DNA from: Bacteroides pyogenes DSM 20611 = JCM 6294 | Lineage (GTDB): Bacteria; Bacteroidota; Bacteroidia; Bacteroidales; Bacteroidaceae | NCBI RefSeq assembly: GCF_000428105.1 | Contig: NZ_ATZH01000009.1 | Location: forward strand, 1 to 64,000 | Direction: 5' to 3' | DNA: 64,000 nucleotides | Shown: in pieces, positions 24,135 to 33,808 of the stretch | How the letters are laid out: the number at the start of each line of letters is the position of its first letter | Numbering within the stretch: the stretch's first letter is position 1 | Made by a program: the position numbers and the translations under genes | Notes under the pieces: generated by a model | Database searches by the model: none | The model's input: only the letters and a program-made list of their open reading frames with translations | What the model was told of the DNA's origin: nothing

Positions 24135-24527
24135 ATGAAAACAAATTTCTCTTTTAAATTAGTAATCTTATCCGCAGTTCTTTTCGTTGTATCTATAGCA
24201 GCTTCTGCCCGCGTTTTCGACGGTCAGCTCATCTACAATCCGATAGAAGAAAACGGTATGATGGTAGGCCAAACCGTTTACAAAAAAGACGGAAACACAC
24301 TTGCCAACTATATGAAGTACAACTACAAGTACGACGACCAAAAGCGCATGGTTGAAAGCGAGACACTGAAATGGAACGTTGTAAAGGAGCAGTGGGAAAA
24401 CGAATTACGCATCGAATACGCTTATAGCGGAAAAACTGTAACCACTACTTACTATAAGTGGAACAACAAAAAAAATGCATACGTTTTGGTTCCCGAAATG
24501 ACGGTAACCATGGACACAGATCTGTAA
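24135..24527 (+). CDS. DUF3836 domain secreted protein
   Basis: A 130-residue protein with a signal peptide (KLVILSAVLFVVSIAASARV), then a short beta-rich region with repeated Tyr/Lys motifs such as MKYNYKYDDQKRMVE, then ELRIEYAYSGKTVTTTYYKW. This is the pattern I recall for DUF3836 (PF12930), a family of exported Bacteroides proteins of unknown function. It is monocistronic, with its own promoter, a possible operator and a terminator. Strong promoter elements and small size suggest an abundant regulated product, but that is inference. Confidence 0.7.
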   Translation: MKTNFSFKLVILSAVLFVVSIAASARVFDGQLIYNPIEENGMMVGQTVYKKDGNTLANYMKYNYKYDDQKRMVESETLKWNVVKEQWENELRIEYAYSGKTVTTTYYKWNNKKNAYVLVPEMTVTMDTDL

Positions 24528-24567
24528 ATAAATCCTCTCATTCTAAATTCTAACAACAAACGAGGCA

Positions 24568-24595
24568 GGCGCTGTTTCTCATCGGAAGCAGCGCT
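24568..24595 (+). terminator. Terminator after the DUF3836 gene
   Basis: GGCGCTGTTTC pairs with GGAAGCAGCGCT (one G-U pair) round a short loop, followed by TTCCATTTTTC. Moderate strength. The remaining 295 bp before cysE hold no gene. Confidence 0.6.
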
Positions 24596-24854
24596 TTCCA
24601 TTTTTCTTCTGCCAGAAAAGAGAACCTGACCGGTTCGAAAAACACCTTGCTTGAAAAGTTATTTACCTAAAAAGAAGTTTGCGCCTGACTGAAAAGTTTT
24701 CGGGTCTACCTAAAAGATTCTCGTGTTTAGGAGGATACATTTTTTCTTAGCAAAAGAAGGCTTCCGCACAGGCGAAATTTCTCCGGCCTGTGAAGCTTAT
24801 GAAGAATAAACCATTATTTAGCTATGTACAGCAACACTTCTCACTTTTTTTTAA

Positions 24855-24862
24855 TATCTTTG
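24855..24862 (+). promoter_or_regulatory. Bacteroides-type -7 element for cysE
   Basis: The sequence TATCTTTG matches TAnnTTTG, 28 bp before the ATG at 24891. Confidence 0.55.
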
Positions 24863-24890
24863 TCCCCGTATCAAAAAGAGCAATGACTTA

Positions 24891-25793
24891 ATGAGTCCAC
24901 TGAACTTCACCCACATTCTGACACAGGCAGTCGATGAGCTATCGGAAAGCGAATCTTACAAAGAACTGTTTCATCAACACAAAGATGGTGAACCGCTTCC
25001 CTCTGCCAAAGTACTGTATGACATTATCGAGCTCTCTCGTTCCATCCTCTTTCCCGGATATTACGGCAATTCAACCATCAACAGCCGGACTATCAACTAT
25101 CACATCGGAGTAAATATCGAAAAGCTGTTCGATTTACTTTCGGAGCAAATACTTGCCGGACTTTGTTTCGTCAGTGGCGGTGAAAAATGTTCTTCCTGTT
25201 CCGATTCGAAGAGAGAGGAAGCTTCGCGTCTGGCAGCTACATTCATCAGCAAGATGCCTGCCATGAGAAGAATTCTCGCAACCGATGTGGAGGCTGCCTA
25301 CAATGGAGATCCCGCCGCCGAAAGTTACGGTGAAGTGATCTGCTGTTATCCGGCCATCAAAGCTATCAGCAACTATCGCATCGCGCACGAACTTTTGGAG
25401 TTGGGAGTACCGCTGATTCCGCGCATCATTACCGAAATGGCGCACAGTGAAACAGGAATAGACATCCATCCGGGAGCAAAAATAGGCAGCCATTTCACCA
25501 TCGACCACGGAACGGGTGTCGTTATCGGGGCAACCAGCGTCATCGGCAATCATGTCAAGCTCTATCAAGGCGTTACGCTCGGAGCCAAAAGTTTTCCGCT
25601 CGATGCCGACGGGAAGCCTATCAAAGGTATCCCACGCCATCCCATTCTGGAGGACAATGTCATTATATACTCCAACGCCACCATCTTAGGAAGAATTACC
25701 ATCGGACGCGACGCGACCGTAGGAGGTAATATCTGGGTGACGGAAGACGTTCCGTCAGGTGCCAGACTTGTGCAGACAAAAGCAAAAAAATAG
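24891..25793 (+). CDS. cysE: Serine O-acetyltransferase
   Basis: CysE acetylates L-serine from acetyl-CoA, the first step of cysteine synthesis. The 300-residue protein has an N-terminal helical region with a cysteine cluster (GGEKCSSCSDSKRE) and then the left-handed beta-helix of hexapeptide repeats. The core has GIDIHPGAKIGSHFTIDHG with the catalytic DHG histidine, then VVIGATSVIG, KLYQGVTLGAKSF and PILEDNVIIYSNATILG. It is of the longer EpsC-like type. It lies 70 bp before the RNA methyltransferase gene. The next cysteine enzyme (CysK) is not in the window. Confidence 0.93.
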   Translation: MSPLNFTHILTQAVDELSESESYKELFHQHKDGEPLPSAKVLYDIIELSRSILFPGYYGNSTINSRTINYHIGVNIEKLFDLLSEQILAGLCFVSGGEKCSSCSDSKREEASRLAATFISKMPAMRRILATDVEAAYNGDPAAESYGEVICCYPAIKAISNYRIAHELLELGVPLIPRIITEMAHSETGIDIHPGAKIGSHFTIDHGTGVVIGATSVIGNHVKLYQGVTLGAKSFPLDADGKPIKGIPRHPILEDNVIIYSNATILGRITIGRDATVGGNIWVTEDVPSGARLVQTKAKK

Positions 25794-25863
25794 GAAACGG
25801 AAATACATGGTTTGCGATAACGGGCATCTCAACAATACAAAGAATAGAAACAGATAAATATAT

Positions 25864-27516
25864 ATGAGCGAACAATTCGAAATGATAGCCAAGACTTTCC
25901 AGGGATTGGAAGAGACTCTTGCCGAAGAACTAACCGCATTAGGAGCCGACAACATCGAAATAGGCCGACGGATGGTTTCATTCACCGGAGACAAAAAGAT
26001 GATGTACAAGGCCAATTTTTGCCTGCGAACCGCCATCCGCATCCTGAAACCCATCAAGCACTTCACAGCCAAGGATGCCGATGAGGTATATGAGCAGATA
26101 CAAGCCATCCCATGGGAAGAATATCTTGATGAAAATAAGACATTTGCCATAGATGCGGTGGTGTACAGCGAAGAGTTCCGGCATTCGAAGTTCGTTTCAT
26201 ATAAGGTAAAAGACGCGATCGCGGATTATTTTCGCGAGAAGAGCGGTAAACGTCCGTCTGTGCGCATCAACAAACCCGACGTTTTGCTGAATATTCACAT
26301 TGCGCAGACTACCTGTACGCTGTCGCTCGACTCTTCGGGAGAATCTCTCCACCGTCGCGGCTACCGTCAGGAAGCAGTGGAAGCGCCATTGAACGAAGTA
26401 CTTGCCGCAGGGATGATATTGATGACGGGCTGGCGCGGAGAGTGCGATCTGATCGATCCGATGTGCGGCTCCGGAACCATACCCATCGAGGCAGTATTGA
26501 TTGCCCGTAACATTGCTCCGGGAGTATTCCGGAAAGGATTCGCTTTCGAGAAATGGACGGATTTCGACTCCGACCTTTTCGACGAGATATACAATGACGA
26601 TACGCAGGAGCGTGACTTCGAGCATAAGATTTACGGATACGACAACAATCCTAAAGCGCATGAAATAGCCGCTTACAACATCAAAGCGGCGGGAGTCTCC
26701 AAAGACGTGACACTGAAGCTGCAACCTTTTCAGCAGTTCGAACAACCGGGAAACAAGTCGATCATCATCACCAACCCGCCGTACGGAGAGCGGATTTCTA
26801 CAAACGACCTGCTTGGGTTGTATCAAACCATCGGCGAACGATTGAAACATGCTTTCGTGGGAAATGAAGCATGGGTTCTCTCCTATCGCGATGAATGCTT
26901 CGACCAGATAGGACTCAAAGCCAGCCAAAAGATTCCTCTTTTCAATGGAGCGCTGGAATGCCAGTTCCGTAAATACGAAATATTCGACGGAAAATACAGA
27001 GAATTTAAGACGCAGGAAGCCGAGAAAGAAGAAGGAAGAGATGAGTCCGCCCCTTACAGAGATGAAATACGCAAGCCTCATCGGGACAGCGAACACAAGT
27101 TTCGGAAAGAGGGAGAAAGGACTTATCGCCGGGAAAGTGAGTACAAGTCTCGCAAAGAAGAAGACAACAGATATGATTCCCGTTCGGAAGAAAATAGAAC
27201 ATTCCGCCGGGAAAGAGAATACAAACCCCGCCGAGAAGGAGAAAGACCATTCCGCAGAGAAAGAGGCGGGGGATACAATGCAAGGCGGGAAGAAGAGCGG
27301 ACGTTCCGACGCGAAGGAGCAGAAAAGCCCCGCAGAGAAGGAGGAAAATCTTTTCGGAGAGAAGAAGGAAGTTTCAGACGAGACGAGAGGGACTCCAGGG
27401 GGGATGATAGAGAAAGAAAACCGCGCGGAGAGTTTCGTGAGAAGAGAGATCCCAAAGTTCTGAGAGAATATAAGGGACATCGCGAACCGAGAATACCGGA
27501 ACCGGAAAAGGAATAG
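25864..27516 (+). CDS. THUMP-domain RNA methyltransferase (RlmL-like) with repetitive charged tail
   Basis: A 550-residue class I SAM-dependent RNA methyltransferase. Residues about 1-160 form an N-terminal and THUMP RNA-binding region. Residues 165-375 carry the catalytic domain: DLIDPMCGSGTIPIEAVLIA (SAM motif I), YGYDNNPKAHEIAAYNI, and the target-binding motif IITNPPYGER. These match the RlmL N-terminal/UPF0020 family that makes m2G in 23S rRNA. From about residue 380 a 170-residue tail is almost pure Arg/Glu/Lys with repeated FRRE and RREGE motifs, which I do not expect in the core enzyme. The tail resembles RNA-binding basic tails, an inference. Confidence 0.88.
   Translation: MSEQFEMIAKTFQGLEETLAEELTALGADNIEIGRRMVSFTGDKKMMYKANFCLRTAIRILKPIKHFTAKDADEVYEQIQAIPWEEYLDENKTFAIDAVVYSEEFRHSKFVSYKVKDAIADYFREKSGKRPSVRINKPDVLLNIHIAQTTCTLSLDSSGESLHRRGYRQEAVEAPLNEVLAAGMILMTGWRGECDLIDPMCGSGTIPIEAVLIARNIAPGVFRKGFAFEKWTDFDSDLFDEIYNDDTQERDFEHKIYGYDNNPKAHEIAAYNIKAAGVSKDVTLKLQPFQQFEQPGNKSIIITNPPYGERISTNDLLGLYQTIGERLKHAFVGNEAWVLSYRDECFDQIGLKASQKIPLFNGALECQFRKYEIFDGKYREFKTQEAEKEEGRDESAPYRDEIRKPHRDSEHKFRKEGERTYRRESEYKSRKEEDNRYDSRSEENRTFRREREYKPRREGERPFRRERGGGYNARREEERTFRREGAEKPRREGGKSFRREEGSFRRDERDSRGDDRERKPRGEFREKRDPKVLREYKGHREPRIPEPEKE
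27003..27490 (+). repeat. In-frame Arg/Glu repeats in the methyltransferase tail
   Basis: The segment around ATTCCGCCGGGAAAGAG recurs at 27121 (as CTTATCGCCGGGAAAG), 27199 and 27246, offsets 78 and 48 bp, both multiples of 3. The encoded motif is (T/P/S)(Y/F)RRE followed by K-rich runs. It is degenerate, not an exact tandem. Confidence 0.65.
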
Positions 27517-27774
27517 GCTATCATGCCCGGAGATGTAGGTGAATCAACATTGTCCACCCCAAAAAGAGAAGAGGTTACCGTATTTCGGGCATTGACAAGC
27601 CAAGATTTCTTACCGTGAAAAAGGGAGTAGGACAGCATGAATCCGGAATACGACACAAGCAGAAGTCGTATGTGAACTCTTCAATGGTAAATAAGGGAAG
27701 TACAAACCCTAAACACTGACGAATGAACGTTGCTGCACTGCGAAAAGAATGTGATGAATATCATTCGACGATGA
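27517..27774. other. Gene-free spacer after the methyltransferase gene
   Basis: This is the first part of a 470-bp gap before dipeptidyl peptidase. No promoter, terminator or gene was identified with confidence. Confidence 0.35.
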
Positions 27775-27910
27775 CTTTCTTTTGAAAATGGTTGTCTTTT
27801 GAACATAGTTGTTTTTTGAAGATTGTTTTTGTTAAGATTGGCTTTCTTTTGGAGGTAATTATTGTTTGAAGGTGAACGTTTTCTGAAAAGAAAAAGTTTT
27901 TTGAAGAAGA
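27775..27910. repeat. Degenerate T-rich repeat, ~67-bp period
   Basis: CTTTCTTTTGAAAATGG begins at 27775 and CTTTCTTTTGGAGG at 27842, 67 bp apart. Smaller TTTTGAA words recur every 13-21 bp within. A short lysine/asparagine-rich minus-strand frame crosses it, but no gene is supported. Confidence 0.5.
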
Positions 27911-27986
27911 GAGTCATCTGAATCTAAAAACTTCCGCTAAAACAAGGTGGATAAGACTGGAAAACATTATAAATAAGGAATAAGCA

Positions 27987-30179
27987 ATGAGTAAAATTGG
28001 AACAAGAGCCATGATGCTATTATCGGCGCTACCAATCGCAATCAATGTTATGACACAAGAAGTTAAGACACTCACACTGGAAGACTTGATCCCCGGCGGT
28101 GAGACCTATCGTTACGCAGAAAACCTGTACGGGCTGCAATGGTGGGGGGACGAGTGTATCAAACCGGGCATGGATACGATCTATGCTGTTGAGCCGAAAA
28201 CGGGAAAAGAAACGGTGCTCGTAACGAGGGAACGGATAAACGAAGCGCTTGAAAAAAACCGGTCGGGGAAGCTTCCAAGTCTTTACCATGTTCAGTTTCC
28301 GTGGGCGAACAAGACTCAGGTGTTGCTGAATACAGGAAACAAATACATCGCATACGACTTCAAGACGAATCAAGTGGTTCATACACTCGAGATACAGGCA
28401 AAGGCAGCCAATAAGGATTATTGCGCAGCCGGTAGAAGAGTGGCATACACCGTAGGAAACAATCTATATGTCGACAACCGTGCGGTGACGAACGAGCCTG
28501 CGGGGATCGTCTGCGGACAATCTGTACACCGCAATGAGTTCGGTATATCGAAAGGAACGTTCTGGAGCCCGAAAGGAAACTTGCTGGCTTTCTACCGGAT
28601 GGATGAAAGTATGGTGACTCAATATCCATTGGTAGATGTAACCGCCCGTATTGCCGAAACGAACAATATCCGCTACCCGATGGCGGGAATGACGAGTCAT
28701 CAGGTGAAAGTCGGCATATACCGCCCGTCCACCGGAGAAACCATCTATCTGGAAATGGGCGATCCCACCGACCGCTACTTCACCAATATCAGCTGGTCGC
28801 CCGATGAGAGAAGTCTCTTCCTCATCGAGGTCAACCGCGACCAGAATCACGCCAAGCTTTGCCAGTATGATGCAGAAAACGGAAGACTCGTCAGAGTGCT
28901 CTACGAAGAGATGCACGAGAAGTACGTAGAGCCTCAGCATCCCATCCTCTTTCTTCCGTGGGACGACACTAAGTTTATTTACCAAAGCCAGCGCGACGGT
29001 TTCAACCATCTTTATCTGATGGATTTGAAAACGCCCCTCTACGGAGACACACAACAGGGGAAAAGCGGAGCCAAGTATCGTGAATACCTGAAGACCCGAC
29101 AGTTGACCAAAGGCGAATGGCTGGTCAGCGATGTTTTGGGCTTCAACGCCAAACGGAAAGAGGTGGTTTTCACCGCAGTAAACGGACTGAGCAGCGGGCA
29201 TTACACCGTGAATGTATCGAATGGAAAGATGAACCGTCCGTTCGATAAAACCGTGGAGAGCAGTCATTACGGCACATTGAGCAGCTCCGGCACATATCTC
29301 ATCGACTATTCTTCCACCCGGACGGAAGCCCGCAATATCGATCTCACAGACACGCGCAGCTTCAAAAGCGTTCGTCTGCTTGCTGCCCGCAATCCTTACG
29401 AAGGTTACCGAATGCCCTCTATCGAAACGGGAACAATTAAATCCGCCGACGGAACGACCGACCTGCATTATAGGCTCGTGAAGCCATCAGACTTCGATCC
29501 GGGCAGGAAGTATCCGGTTATCGTCTATGTATACGGCGGACCGCATGCGCAGTTAATCAACGGAGGATGGCAGAACGGTACACGGGGATGGGACATCTAC
29601 ATGGCAAACAAAGGCTATCTGATGTTTACGCTCGACAACCGGGGCAGTTCCAATCGCGGGCTGGAGTTCGAAAACTGTACGTTCCGCCAATTGGGCATTG
29701 AGGAAGGAAAAGATCAGGTAAAGGGAGTAGAATTCCTCAAGTCGCTGCCTTATGTAGACGGAAACCGTATCGGTGTGCACGGATGGAGCTTCGGCGGACA
29801 CATGAGTACGGCTCTTCTTTTACGTTACCCTGAAATATTCAAGGTAGGAGTAGCGGGCGGGCCGGTAATCGATTGGGCCTATTACGAGATAATGTACGGT
29901 GAACGCTATATGGATACTCCGCAAACCAATCCGGAGGGATACAAGGCATGTAATTTGAAGAATATTGCCGGACAGCTGAAAGGGCATTTGCTCATCATTC
30001 ATGACGATCACGACGACACGTGTGTGCCACAACACACCTTGTCGTTCATGAAAGCCTGCGTAGACGCGCGCACTTATCCCGATCTCTTTATCTATCCGTG
30101 TCACAAGCACAACGTATCGGGGCGCGACCGGGTGCATCTGTACGAGAAAATCACCCGCTATTTCGAAGAGCATTTGTAA
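27987..30179 (+). CDS. Dipeptidyl peptidase IV-like serine peptidase (S9)
   Basis: An S9-family prolyl peptidase of 730 residues that removes N-terminal X-Pro/X-Ala dipeptides. The N-terminus (AMMLLSALPIAINVMTQE) can serve as a signal peptide. Residues about 60-450 form the beta-propeller domain (DPPIV N-terminal family: SWSPDERSLFLIEVNRDQNH, FIYQSQRDGFNHLYLMD). The C-terminal alpha/beta hydrolase has the nucleophile Ser601 in GVHGWSFGGHMST, the triad Asp near 676 in HDDHDDTCVP, and the triad His at 706 or 708 in PCHKHNVSG. Length and order match the family. purD follows 66 bp later. Confidence 0.9.
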   Translation: MSKIGTRAMMLLSALPIAINVMTQEVKTLTLEDLIPGGETYRYAENLYGLQWWGDECIKPGMDTIYAVEPKTGKETVLVTRERINEALEKNRSGKLPSLYHVQFPWANKTQVLLNTGNKYIAYDFKTNQVVHTLEIQAKAANKDYCAAGRRVAYTVGNNLYVDNRAVTNEPAGIVCGQSVHRNEFGISKGTFWSPKGNLLAFYRMDESMVTQYPLVDVTARIAETNNIRYPMAGMTSHQVKVGIYRPSTGETIYLEMGDPTDRYFTNISWSPDERSLFLIEVNRDQNHAKLCQYDAENGRLVRVLYEEMHEKYVEPQHPILFLPWDDTKFIYQSQRDGFNHLYLMDLKTPLYGDTQQGKSGAKYREYLKTRQLTKGEWLVSDVLGFNAKRKEVVFTAVNGLSSGHYTVNVSNGKMNRPFDKTVESSHYGTLSSSGTYLIDYSSTRTEARNIDLTDTRSFKSVRLLAARNPYEGYRMPSIETGTIKSADGTTDLHYRLVKPSDFDPGRKYPVIVYVYGGPHAQLINGGWQNGTRGWDIYMANKGYLMFTLDNRGSSNRGLEFENCTFRQLGIEEGKDQVKGVEFLKSLPYVDGNRIGVHGWSFGGHMSTALLLRYPEIFKVGVAGGPVIDWAYYEIMYGERYMDTPQTNPEGYKACNLKNIAGQLKGHLLIIHDDHDDTCVPQHTLSFMKACVDARTYPDLFIYPCHKHNVSGRDRVHLYEKITRYFEEHL

Positions 30180-30245
30180 CGGAAACTGCCGTGCATCCCT
30201 CGAACGTAAAAAGGAAAGAACTAAAAATCTCAAAAGATACAACTC

Positions 30246-31523
30246 ATGAAAATACTATTGCTTGGCTCAGGAGGCCGTGAACATGCGCTGGCATGGAAAA
30301 TTGCCCAAAGTCCGAAAGTAAAGAAGCTCTATATCGCGCCGGGAAATGCCGGCACGACAGTAACAGGCGAGAACGTCGACATCAAGCCGACAGACTTCCC
30401 CGCCATAGCCGCCTTCGCCTTGAAAGAATCGGTGGATATGATTGTGGTAGGTCCTGAAGATCCGCTCGTAAAAGGAATCTATGATTATTTCCATGACCGG
30501 CCTGAACTTAAACACATTGCAGTGATCGGTCCTTCGGCACAAGGAGCACAGCTGGAAGGAAGCAAAGAGTTTGCCAAAGAATTCATGATGCGTCACGGCA
30601 TACCCACAGCCCGCTATAAGAGCATCACATCCGACAACATCGAAGAGGGGCTGGCCTTCCTCGAAACGCTCGAAGCTCCCTACGTGCTGAAAGCCGATGG
30701 TTTGTGCGCCGGCAAGGGTGTTCTGATACTCCCTACGCTGGATGAAGCCCAAAAGGAACTGAAAGAGATGTTGGGCGGCATGTTCGGCGCTGCATCGGCA
30801 ACAGTAGTTATCGAAGAGTTTTTGAGCGGTATCGAATGTTCTGTGTTTGTACTCACCGACGGCGAACACTACAAGGTGCTTCCGGTGGCAAAAGACTACA
30901 AACGCATCGGCGAAGGCGACCGCGGGCTGAACACCGGCGGAATGGGAAGCGTTACTCCCGTACCATTTGCGGACGAAGCATTCATGGAGAAAGTACGCAC
31001 CCGCATCATAGAGCCTACCATCAACGGTCTGAAAGAAGAGGGGATCACCTACAAAGGCTTCATTTTCCTCGGACTGATCCGTGTGAAAGGCGAACCGATG
31101 GTGATTGAATACAATGTCCGTATGGGCGACCCGGAAACAGAAAGCGTAATGCTCCGCATTCAAAGCGACCTTGTGGAGCTGATGGAAGGCGTAGCTGAAG
31201 GACGTCTGAACGAAAAGGAACTGAAAGAAGACCCACGGGTAGCCGCCTGTGTCATCCTTGTCAGCGGAGGCTATCCGGAGGCTTATGAAAAAGGGTTCCC
31301 TATCAGCGGACTGGAAGAAGCTTCGGCAACAGACAGCATCATCTTCCATGCGGGAACCGCGATGAAAGACGGGCAGATTGTCACAAACGGAGGACGTGTC
31401 ATTGCCGTATGCTCTTACGGGGCAACGAGAGAAGAAGCGCTGGCTCAAAGCTACAAAACGGCCGATAGGATCCGGTACGACAAGAAGTATTTCCGCCGCG
31501 ACATCGGGTTCGATTTGAAATAA
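30246..31523 (+). CDS. purD: Phosphoribosylamine-glycine ligase
   Basis: PurD (GARS) makes glycinamide ribonucleotide, the second step of purine synthesis. The 425-residue protein begins with [19 protein letters not shown], followed by the ATP-grasp core ([77 protein letters not shown]). Length is normal. It begins a compact run with the two membrane-protein genes and mnmD, each separated by few bases or overlapping. Confidence 0.97.
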   Translation: MKILLLGSGGREHALAWKIAQSPKVKKLYIAPGNAGTTVTGENVDIKPTDFPAIAAFALKESVDMIVVGPEDPLVKGIYDYFHDRPELKHIAVIGPSAQGAQLEGSKEFAKEFMMRHGIPTARYKSITSDNIEEGLAFLETLEAPYVLKADGLCAGKGVLILPTLDEAQKELKEMLGGMFGAASATVVIEEFLSGIECSVFVLTDGEHYKVLPVAKDYKRIGEGDRGLNTGGMGSVTPVPFADEAFMEKVRTRIIEPTINGLKEEGITYKGFIFLGLIRVKGEPMVIEYNVRMGDPETESVMLRIQSDLVELMEGVAEGRLNEKELKEDPRVAACVILVSGGYPEAYEKGFPISGLEEASATDSIIFHAGTAMKDGQIVTNGGRVIAVCSYGATREEALAQSYKTADRIRYDKKYFRRDIGFDLK

Positions 31524-31530
31524 AGGAAGA

Positions 31531-32541
31531 ATGAGGAATAAACGATTACAAGGGCAAATAACGGCATGGCGATGGACATTGCCCACTGTTATATTCGTCT
31601 GTACTCTTTGCTGGGTACTGACCTCTCTCCTACTACCCGACCTTATCCGTTCGGAAGAATTGAGCCGGGGAAATTCTCTCTGGCCGTCTTTCCATACACT
31701 ATTGACATCTTATTGGAGCGAACGCCTTGCGAGCTTTCTGGTCTATGCGGTCATCGGCTATTCACTGATAGAACTGAACAACCGATTCACCATCATCCGC
31801 ATGCGCGCCTCCGTACAGACCTCCATCTATTTTTTGCTGGTCACCGTCTGTCCGGAAATGCATCTGCTCCATTCCGGAGATTTGGCAGCCATAGCTTCAC
31901 TGATCTCTATATTTTTCCTTTTTAATAGTTATCAGAAGTCACACGCGGCAAGTGATTTGTACTACTCTTTTCTTTTTATCGGAGCAGGTAGCCTATTGTT
32001 TCCTCAACTCACCTTCTTCAGCGTACTCTGGCTATTGGAAGCTCAACGTTTCCAATCGCTCAATCTACGCAGCTTCTGTGCTGCCATACTGGGATGGATG
32101 ACTCCCTATTGGCTACTCTTCGGGCATGCTTTCTTCTACGACCGGATGGAGCTGTTCTATCGCCCTTTCATCGAACTGGCAACTTTCGAACAAGCTTTTC
32201 AGTTTCAGCAGTTGCATTCTTGGGAGCTGGGCATGCTCGGATATCTGTTTCTGCTGTTCATCGTGAGCACAGGACACTACTTCGCATCCAGCCATCAAGA
32301 CAAGATACGGACACAGGCTTATTTGCAATTTCTCATCGACTGGGCATTCTGTTGCTTTATCTTTATTGCGCTGCAACCCCGACATACGCTCAGCCTGCTG
32401 CCGTCGCTCATCATCAGCAACAGTATACTCACAGGACATCTTTTTGTTTTAACCGACAGTAAAGCATCAAACTTATTCTTTATAGCTTCCATGCTTTTCC
32501 TTTTCTTTTTATTCGGCTTTAATATATGGACGCTTTTATAG
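31531..32541 (+). CDS. Uncharacterised multi-span membrane protein
   Basis: I do not recognise a characterised homologue; it resembles the Bacteroidota DUF6427-type proteins. The 336 residues contain roughly eight membrane spans (for example PTVIFVCTLCWVLTSLLL, then LASFLVYAVIGYSLIEL, then SFCAAILGWMTPYWLLF, and FIASMLFLFFLFGFNIWTLL at the very end). The gene begins 7 bp after purD and overlaps the YqaA-like gene by 16 bp, so all are probably co-transcribed. There is no enzyme motif. Confidence 0.7.
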   Translation: MRNKRLQGQITAWRWTLPTVIFVCTLCWVLTSLLLPDLIRSEELSRGNSLWPSFHTLLTSYWSERLASFLVYAVIGYSLIELNNRFTIIRMRASVQTSIYFLLVTVCPEMHLLHSGDLAAIASLISIFFLFNSYQKSHAASDLYYSFLFIGAGSLLFPQLTFFSVLWLLEAQRFQSLNLRSFCAAILGWMTPYWLLFGHAFFYDRMELFYRPFIELATFEQAFQFQQLHSWELGMLGYLFLLFIVSTGHYFASSHQDKIRTQAYLQFLIDWAFCCFIFIALQPRHTLSLLPSLIISNSILTGHLFVLTDSKASNLFFIASMLFLFFLFGFNIWTLL

Positions 32542-33005
32542 AATCTACTATCCAACTGCTCATCGAGTGGGGCATACCGGGATTATTCATTTCCGCTTTG
32601 CTTGCCGGAAGCATTGTGCCTTTCAGTTCGGAGCTCGTTCTCATCACGCTTGTAAAACTGGGACTGAACCCCACCGCCTGCCTGCTTTCCGCTACGTTGG
32701 GCAATACCGCCGGCAGCCTGACCTGCTATTACGTAGGTCGTTTGGGAAAGACCAGTTGGATAGAAAAATATTTCAAGGTAAAGAAAGAAAAGATTGATAA
32801 AATGATGGTTTTCCTACAAGGAAAAGGAGCTTTGATGGCTTTTTTCTCTTTCCTTCCTGCCGTAGGAGAAGTGATTTCCATTGCACTGGGGTTTATGAGA
32901 AGCAATATCTGGATTACCACAGGAGCCATGTTCGTGGGAAAACTGGTGCGCTACATATTCATACTCTACGTATTGGAGAGCGCCTGGGAAGTTGTTGTCG
33001 GTTAG
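32526..33005 (+). CDS. YqaA/DedA-family (VTT domain) membrane protein
   Basis: A 159-residue inner-membrane protein with the SNARE-associated/VTT domain. Landmarks are GIPGLFISALLAGSIVPFSS with the conserved E after it, NPTACLLSATLGNTAGSLTC, and FFSFLPAVGEVISIALGF. The family includes YqaA and DedA proteins linked to lipid scrambling and membrane potential homeostasis; the role of this member is unknown. The start overlaps the preceding membrane-protein gene by 16 bp, a sign of translational coupling. Confidence 0.85.
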   Translation: MDAFIESTIQLLIEWGIPGLFISALLAGSIVPFSSELVLITLVKLGLNPTACLLSATLGNTAGSLTCYYVGRLGKTSWIEKYFKVKKEKIDKMMVFLQGKGALMAFFSFLPAVGEVISIALGFMRSNIWITTGAMFVGKLVRYIFILYVLESAWEVVVG

Positions 33006-33032
33006 CGAAAACATTATAACAAGTCATTAAAA

Positions 33033-33728
33033 ATGAAAAATAAAGAGTTTTCAAGACTGATAGAAAAAACAGATGACGGAAGCGCCACCTTGTTTGTGCC
33101 GCAATTGGACGAGCACTACCACTCCACAAAGGGTGCGCGCACGGAGTCGCAACACATCTTTGTGGATACGGGATTGAAAGCCTGTACGGCGGTCTCTCCT
33201 CAGATTCTGGAAGTCGGATTCGGCACAGGGCTTAACGCATGGCTCACGCTCGAAGAGGCCGAAAGGAGCCGAAGAGAAGTGTGCTACACCGGGGTGGAGC
33301 TGTACCCGCTGGCGTGGGAAGCAGTAGAGCAATTGCGCTATGTAGACGAAAGGTGGGAACTCTTTAAGCGCATGCACACCTCTCCTTGGGAAAAAGAAGT
33401 GGAACTGACGCCTTACTTCACGCTACGAAAAATGCAGGGAGACATCAACCGGTTACTGAAAGCAGACAGCCTCCTTGCAGAAGGGGATAATACATGGAAA
33501 GCCGACTTGATTTATTTCGACGCTTTCGCTCCCGATAAGCAACCTGAGATGTGGTCTCAAGAACTATTTCACGGTTTATACGTTTTATTAAACGATGGAG
33601 GCGTACTGACGACTTACTGTGCCAAAGGAGCGGTACGCCGGATGCTGCAAACCGCCGGATTCGTTGTGGAACGCCTTCCGGGACCTCCGGGCGGAAAACG
33701 AGAGATACTGCGAGGCAGAAAGCTTTGA
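33033..33728 (+). CDS. mnmD: tRNA (mnm5s2U34) methyltransferase, stand-alone MnmD
   Basis: MnmD methylates the aminomethyl group on wobble uridine 34, the last step in making mnm5s2U. The 231-residue protein has the SAM-binding motif ILEVGFGTGLNAWLTL, VCYTGVELYPLAWEAVE, the catalytic-domain segment LIYFDAFAPDKQPEMWS, and TTYCAKGAVRRMLQTAGFVV with PGPPGGKREILRG at the C-terminus. In E. coli this domain is fused to the FAD-dependent MnmC1 oxidase; here it stands alone, as in several phyla. The pathway partner MnmG is also in this window. Confidence 0.92.
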   Translation: MKNKEFSRLIEKTDDGSATLFVPQLDEHYHSTKGARTESQHIFVDTGLKACTAVSPQILEVGFGTGLNAWLTLEEAERSRREVCYTGVELYPLAWEAVEQLRYVDERWELFKRMHTSPWEKEVELTPYFTLRKMQGDINRLLKADSLLAEGDNTWKADLIYFDAFAPDKQPEMWSQELFHGLYVLLNDGGVLTTYCAKGAVRRMLQTAGFVVERLPGPPGGKREILRGRKL

Positions 33729-33808
33729 CCTCTTACTGCCTGTCTGCCTAATTTCTTGTAAATCCGACTCTTTAGATAACAAAGAGCATACAACTAAAAG
33801 AACAAAAA

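Noticed and set aside
26945-27463. Separate gene in another frame of the methyltransferase tail
   Set aside because: It is open only because the Arg/Glu-rich repetitive DNA lacks stops in several frames; the main frame continues the enzyme.
27681-27917. Lys/Asn-rich minus-strand peptide in the T-rich repeat
   Set aside because: Low-complexity product of repeated TTTTGAA words, with no promoter or family.
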